Source: Galeruca laticollis
Taxonomy: Eukaryota > Arthropoda > Insecta > Coleoptera > Chrysomelidae
Assembly: GCA_963921935.1 (NCBI GenBank)
Contig: OY998176.1
Span: forward strand, 137,714,299 to 137,778,298
Direction: 5' to 3'
Length of the DNA: 64,000 bases
Shown: in pieces, positions 58,335 to 64,000 of the stretch
How the letters are laid out: each line of letters begins with the position of its first letter
Position numbering within the stretch: the first letter of the stretch is position 1
Program-made: the position numbers and the translations under genes
The notes under the pieces: generated by a model
Database searches by the model: none
What the model was told of the DNA's origin: nothing
Seen by the model: the letters and a program-made list of their open reading frames with translations, nothing else

Positions 58335-59060
58335 TTCTTAAATTTGTTGATATCTATAAACTTAAATGTGCAGAATGTAATTCTGTTTATTTGGGTTAAA
58401 CCTTCAGAAATTTTGAAATCCGATACGGTGAACACTGACGAGAATACAGATTAAAACAACTATATAAATCCCACTACGCAAAACAGCTACTTGACACCAA
58501 ACATTCATTGACACCTAACACAGAACTCGAAGTACTACATGTTTGGAAAGAGAAACAAGAACTGGATTTCCTTGAAGAATTGGAAATTAGAAGACACTTA
58601 AGAAATCCACAATATGAAGTCGTCAATGAACAGATAAATCTAGGGAGTTCTCCACTTTTAAACTGCCTTCTTAAGTATGAATTGTAAAGATCAGCATACA
58701 GTTTTCCTGGTTTTCGGTATCATTGCACAATTATACTGATCTTAATTAGGAAAAAGATATCAAGGATATCCCCATAGGGCTAATAATATCTAAGCTTTGA
58801 TATTTGTAATATTATATCTTCTTCATTTGTCTATTAACATATATTAAGTCAATCACAATGTAGGTCACTTCTTGGTCTAGCCAAAAATAATTATTAAACA
58901 TCAGATATGCATCACATGAAATGTAGCTTCTGTCATTCTGACGATGATATTTAGTATCGAAACAATTGTCAAATTTCTTAGGATTTTTAATATTTCATCA
59001 ATATATTGTGGAATTATCTAGAAACATATAGTTTCATTCGAAACAGTAGATTTTCATGAT
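58335..59060 (+). pseudogene. Penelope-like element family 2, plus copy (GIY-YIG end and 3' UTR)
   Basis: Starts near DIYKLKCAECNSVYLG, where a stop replaces Gln. It continues through HSLTPNTELEVLHVWKEKQE, LDFLEELEIRRHLRNPQYEV and LGSSPLLNCLL to a stop at about 58,685, and then the family 3' UTR to about 59,050. It lies head to head with the minus copy, the junction being in the poorly assigned 58,276-58,334. Confidence 0.8.
58938..58970 (+). ncRNA. Hammerhead-like motif in PLE family 2 (best copy)
   Basis: CTGACGA, T, GATA-loop-TATC hairpin, GAAA, CAATTG, TC. It keeps both invariant boxes and a GTC that could be the cleavage site. CAATTG is self-complementary, so stem III would have to form between two molecules. 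AAATTTC after the GTC can pair with GAAAT upstream (about 58,918-58,922) as stem I. Confidence 0.5.
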
Positions 59061-60482
59061 TACTTCCATGAGTTTCACATATTCATTGATTAATATTGCT
59101 CGAATACATGCGTTTAACATGATGATCATGAAATTAATTGGATCCTTACCTTCTCAACTTTTCAAAAAACTGCTATGTGACACAAATGTGATGGATAAAT
59201 ATTTGTAGAATTGATTATATGAATTTTTTGTTATATATTTTCCGATTTAAAATCAGCATTATATGATTTGTCCAAGACTGTACTATGAAACATTCATACA
59301 TTGCATGACGTTACGCTCAGGACGTATGTCTAACCTCGAGATTATCATTTCTATTGTTAGGATAGTATTATTGTCAGATTTTAGGTTTGATATAACTAAG
59401 GTAATATTTTAGACAGATATAGCTTCCGCATATCCTTTACGAGTATCCATATTGACGAGGGCGGTAATATAACAACATTGAAGAGACATGCTACAGGGGT
59501 AGTAGTACAATTAAAAACAACGAAAGTGAACTGATTTTTGCTGAGGCGATGTGATGTATAAATTACTATAGCTTCTTATCTCAGGATTTCAGATCTGAAC
59601 AAATTTTTGAGGTTCACCACCGGGAAGGGATTGAAAATCATTATAAAATAATAAAAATCGCAATATATTGAGAATTAAAATAATTCTGATGAAAAGTTTT
59701 AGATAAAAGTTGTAGAGAAAAAAATTCTGCTTGTGAAACGTTAAATCAATTTTCTTCTATCAATAACAGGAATGTCGTTAAATATTATTAAAGTTTCTAA
59801 CAATTTTCAAACCTCTAATCGCTCGCTGGTGGCTACGCTTCCAGCCTTGACATATGCCTGGCAGAAATAATGTGATTTGCGGTGTTGGGAGTGTGCATGA
59901 AAAAGTAATACAGACATAATATCAGGAGTTGGTTAATATTCATATTTTCGACATGTATTATTTCATTATGAAGCGTATAATGAGTAGAAAGAATACGAGT
60001 AATTGTAATAATTGATAATAAATATCTACTACAAATATTTGATAGTAATGCAACATTAAATAAAGTAATAGTACAAACATGTGTACAATTGTTTTTAATT
60101 GTTATTTCTTTTAAAATGACAATATTCCCTATATTTTGGAAGAATTTTTATGATAAACCACTTTTTTGGTCATTGTTCAATAAACAGTCAAATATTTATA
60201 TACATATACAAAGGTATTTGTTAATATACCACAATCGTAATAACGTGTTTCAGTGAAAAGTGCTGATTTGCAAAACATAAAAATATGAAGAATACATTTT
60301 TTAATATAAGTTAAACTCATCACAATAAACATTTGACACATTATGTGAAGGTTAAGTACTAGTTACAGATAAATGTGATACATTTTATCTATTTAATTGT
60401 AAATCGCCTTTGGTCTGTGGATAAGTTCCAGTGGTATTTTTAATTATAAATGTTTGAAATTTTTTCGCTATTTACAATATCA
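59061..60482. other. Unassigned AT-rich sequence
   Basis: About 1.4 kb in which no gene, RNA or repeat was recognised. Confidence 0.4.
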
Positions 60483-60904
60483 CTATGTGTCCTCTTGATT
60501 TGCATGAAAATCTGGCTCATCGTAGCTGTCGACGTCATTATCGTCGAAAGAATCTATTCTTACTTGTTGGATATTTGTACAGCTAATACCGCTGCAATTT
60601 TTACAATATTTTGAACATGAGATGTCATATTTTTTACATTTGCAGCGACTGTTTCTAGAGTTGGTTGTGCGCCACAGGAAACTTATACAAATACAACCAT
60701 AAAAAATCTACTATAAATTCAGAAGAGGTACTACCTTGCAATATTATAGTGGAATGACATCAAAATATTTGAAGTACGTTTGTTTTTGACCACGTAAAAT
60801 CGTCCACGTGCAAACTTTATTAAATTTCACTGTTTTATATGAAATTTACTGTTTCTAGATAATTCCACAACATATTAAAAACTTTCAAAAACTCTAAGAA
60901 AATT

Positions 60905-60937
60905 GACAATTGTTTCGATATAAAATATCATCGTCAG
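60905..60937 (-). ncRNA. Hammerhead-like motif (palindrome, left arm)
   Basis: Minus strand: CTGACGA, T, GATATTTTATATC (5-bp stem), GAAA, CAATTG, TC. Both boxes are intact, and the stem differs from the 58,938 copy while staying paired. Confidence 0.5.
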
Positions 60938-61254
60938 AATGACAGAAGTTACATTTCATTAGATGCCTATCTGATGTTTAATAATTATTCTGGCTAGACC
61001 AAGAAGTGACATTCTTAGTGATTGACTTAATATATGTTAATAGAAAAAAGAAGAAGATATGATATTACAAATATTCAAGCTTAGATATTATTATGCTTGG
61101 GGCTAATAATATCTAAGCTTTAATATTTGTAACATCTTCTTCTTTTTTGTATTAACATATATTGAGTCAATCACTAGGAAGGTCACTTCTTGGTCTAGCC
61201 AAAATAATGATTAAACATCAGATAGGCATCGAATGAAATGTAACTTCTGTCATT

Positions 61255-61287
61255 CTTAAGATGATATTTTATATCGAAACAATTGTC
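61255..61287 (+). ncRNA. Hammerhead-like motif (palindrome, right arm, first box mutated)
   Basis: CTTAAGA (for CTGACGA), T, GATATTTTATATC, GAAA, CAATTG, TC. Confidence 0.4.
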
Positions 61288-64000
61288 AATTTTATTGGAG
61301 ATTTTAAATGTTTCAATATATTGTGGAATTATCTAGAAACAGTAAGTTTTAGCTAAAACAGTAAAATGAGTAGATTCCACGAAGTAAGGGTCGAGAGAAT
61401 CGATTTCATTCATCAAATTTTATAAATTGATTGTAAACTCTCAAAACATCGACCGGGTAGCTGGTCCTCTTTTGCCATAAAAAATGTCAATTGTAAACAT
61501 ATTGTGTATCCCTTTATAGATGAAGACCAAACCATTCTATGAAAGAATTCAGATTAAAATTATTGTACAGTCATACAGGTTGATTGATCATATTAGGTTT
61601 GTTCCAACCTGCGTCAGAAACAGTTTCGTACAGTCAGGATTCTGCGTACTATCTCAAATGGGTTTCCAACCCGAGTTTCTGACAGTTACTAAACGATTAG
61701 TTTGCTTTGTCATAATTGGTGATAGAAGAAGGGCTGTTCGTTGCCAACCTCAATCTTCTGGTGCCAACATCCTCCCAAGCCAGGTTTGAATTTGAAAATA
61801 AACACGTTTGACGTGCTCTTCTAACGCTGCTGCAATTGGGGGTAGCGAACTTAATCGCATTACAGTGGTGTTAGAAACTGTCGAGGTCGCGTATTTTGTG
61901 TAACGAGCAAGACCAATACATATCGTGTTATCTTCTATAGCATACAAATCAAAAATTATTTTCTTTGCCGCTTCTAGTAATTGGGCTACCGAACTATCAG
62001 CGTTATAAAAAACTTGACAAAGTTGACGTAATTCTTCGTTCTTTTCTAATCTATTTATCAGCTTTTTTTGCCCTTTCCATATAAACTACTGGTTGTATTA
62101 CATCCAACAAACGCATGAGCAAATAATAGAAATTCACGCAAATTATTGTTATCCACGGTGCAGTATAATGTTATACTTTTCGGAGTAATTTCTTCGGAAA
62201 ATATTGCCTTTTTGTCGTCACTCATTTCCTACAACTGCCACTGGGCCGTCAAACAAATTATTTACTTCCATAGCTGTTTTCACAATTAAAGTATCCGCAT
62301 CTTCATCAGCTACTTTCACCTGTATCCCTTTCTCGTTTAGGTATGCTGTTAAAAGTTTAACAAATTGGAATTTGTTAGCAATGTTTGAGAAAAATTTGGC
62401 TTGTTTCATTGTAACTAGATAATGCTCTGAGATTTCAATATCGGCTGCAGAAATTTTCTCATTACGTCGATATCTCTCGTAAGATTTAGTGCCGACACAG
62501 TCTTTACTATATCCATTAAATACGACATACGCACTGTCTCGATAATGCGATATAATATGAGTGCGATATCTCTCAAACAGGTCACGGTTAGTTGATCCAT
62601 GGGGGCAACTCACGTTATGTAATCAAAAGCCGCCATCAATAATATATGTAAAATTACATGAAAAAGCCTCTAAACTCGTTTGACGGGGCAGGCTGTAAGC
62701 TTCAAATATTTTGTATAACTCGGCTTTTGAAGTTTTGCGCATAAGACCATTTTCGTCGAATAGTGCCAATGTGAAGGGAGAAAGCTCATAATCAAAAGCA
62801 TTCTGTGATTTTCGTACATTACCTTTGAACAAGACTGATATCGGATGAATTAATTGTGTCGTGTCAACCTTTATCCGAGATGCTCCTCCTACATGCATAC
62901 TTGATTTTGCGGACTCTAAATTTTTGAACCTATTTTCCATCGAAAGGGAAATATCTTTAGCATTTTTTCCCACCATGGTTTGCATTAGAGCCTCTCCTGT
63001 TTCAATCGCCCTATGGCAATTGATTTCAGGACCACCAGTTACCCCGGTCGATGAGGAAACTAAATTGGGCCGTTGTTCAAAGGGTTTATGCTTATTTATC
63101 CAAAATCGTAACTTTTCTAGGTCTTCCTCATCTCGTTTTTGTCTTGAAGAGCTGAGATCTTTATGTTACTCACTTGACGAAGTGGTTATGTTAAAATACT
63201 CTTCCATTGATGACATTATACTGAATATTGTAGGTATGGTTAGTAAATAGCGAGCGACTACCTCAGACGTGACTCCTCTTCCGTGCTTCAAATCAGTTCC
63301 AAAGTATCTATTTAACGTTTGTTCAATCGTCATGTCGGTCCATACCCCTGCCCAAGTTTCATCCGACCTCCGAACTGTAAAATGACCTTTTGCAAATGAG
63401 TCATATGCTTTATCGTCTACAAGATCAGTTTCTAATTTGACCATATCCTATAGGTACAACTGTGCACTTTTTGCATACGACAAGTGTCCAGCTGCATGAA
63501 AAACTGGTAACATTCTTTTGATGCTTCGCAGATGCAATTTCCAATCACCTAATCTTTCGGCCTCTATAAACTGTAATGCTGTTATAGTTAGTTCAAAATA
63601 TTATATCCATAACTGTGCAGTTGGTCCATTATTCTTCAACCTGTTTAACTCTGCAATCAAATCATTTGTCATCTCGGCCACAGTAGGATTCGTTCGACAA
63701 TGTTCAATTGTGGGTTCTTCCGGAGAGTCAGTTTGCCAATTTTTCAGAAATGAAGCAAGAAAAGTTTTATATTCATCAGTTTTGTCACTTCCTACATTAT
63801 TACAAATTTCAATACCGAGAGCAGTTAAGGTTAAAATATGTGCTCGTATTGCCCTAGAATAGGCATGGCCACTAAGCATATGTTTAACAGATTGTGGAGC
63901 ATATACTATTGACCAAAGACTGTCGAGGCCACTTCCATCCATTATATATCCTATAGCGCCAAGCTAAGTCATCAAGCAATGAAACCCACCAAGCCGCACC

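Larger units (their letters stand above)
60810..61425. mobile_element. Palindromic Penelope family 2 tail (two 3' UTRs head to head)
   Basis: Two arms of about 255 bp (about 60,841-61,093 and 61,104-61,350) are inverted copies around AAGCTTAGATATTATTA. Both match the PLE family 2 3' UTR and include its hammerhead-like motif. The right arm extends further, to about 61,425, matching 52,262-52,325. No coding part remains. Confidence 0.8.
60483..64000 (-). pseudogene. PIN-like nuclease / CXC-tail protein, broken copy (N-terminus outside window)
   Basis: From about 63,942 down to 62,218 the minus strand is one reading frame interrupted by about four stops. It contains SGLDSLWSIVYAPQSVKHML, GHFTVRRSDETWAGVWTDMT, HPISVLFKGNVRKSQNAFDY and VKVADEDADTLIVKTAMEV ... 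GPVAVVGNE. The last block, with acidic residues and a VAVVGN(D) strand, resembles the PIN/FEN nuclease fold. After a deletion, homology continues in other frames (LLFAHAFVGCNTTSSLYGKG; VKRVYFQIQTWLGRMLAPED at 61,947-61,750). The tail at 60,483-60,720 has a CXC-like cysteine pattern (RCKCKKYDISCSKYCKNCSG, then SCTN). A palindromic PLE tail is inserted before the tail. I recognise it as an insect multicopy family; its function is not known to me. Confidence 0.7.

Overview
This is insect-type nuclear DNA: AT-rich, no operons, almost no unique coding sequence, and packed with arthropod-style transposable elements (piggyBac, RTE, R1-clade, Penelope-like, Ty3/gypsy, IS630/Tc1/mariner). No conserved single-copy host gene was recognised. 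The one protein-like locus that is not an obvious transposon is a broken copy of an insect PIN-nuclease/CXC-type protein at the right edge. Species cannot be named from the sequence.

Layout. 1-1,761: 3' part of a dead piggyBac transposon ending at a TTAA. 1,762-2,400: two Penelope-like (PLE family 2) fragments, head to head. 2,418-45,385: a chain of elements whose junctions are almost all (TA)n microsatellites. In order these are a 5'-truncated RTE (2,498-3,975, minus); a ~180-bp inverted-repeat element with a hammerhead-like core (4,031-4,216); gypsy element A (4,341-10,250, minus, pol mostly lost); gypsy element B (10,288-20,927, apparently intact); a head-to-head Penelope pair (PLE family 1, 21,036-35,328) split by the young, apparently intact gypsy element C (24,559-35,062); gypsy element D (35,377-42,620, gag plus a pol tail only); and a mariner-like transposon with ~480-bp inverted repeats (42,721-45,214).

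45,386-52,261: unassigned DNA, an R1-clade element with ORF1 but no ORF2 (about 45,910-48,430), a decayed gypsy pol/integrase (48,594-49,985, minus) and a foldback element (50,090-50,545). 52,262-59,060: another head-to-head PLE family 2 pair. Its minus copy is split by an RTE with an 11-bp target duplication, and that RTE is itself split by an R1-clade element with a ~14-bp duplication. 60,483-64,000: the PIN/CXC pseudogene (minus), interrupted by a palindromic PLE tail (about 60,810-61,425).

How the parts relate. B and C carry gag and pol in overlapping frames, each with a slippery heptamer in the overlap (AAATTTC in B, AAAAAAC in C) that fits -1 frameshifting. A, B and D share an unusual Gag with a very long coiled coil. 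A and D share the same truncated Gag and lack a working pol, so they probably depended on a B-like element. All four gypsy elements have primer sites resembling the tRNA-Lys1,2 type, and A and D carry an extra copy. All PLE-related pieces that keep a 3' end carry a hammerhead-like core (CTGANGA, short hairpin, GAAA), and the hairpin shows compensating changes between copies. The strongest candidates for something under-described are this RNA motif together with the recurrent head-to-head PLE arrangement, the (TA)n insertion chain, and the truncated-Gag non-autonomous family. Pairwise identities and boundaries were judged by eye.
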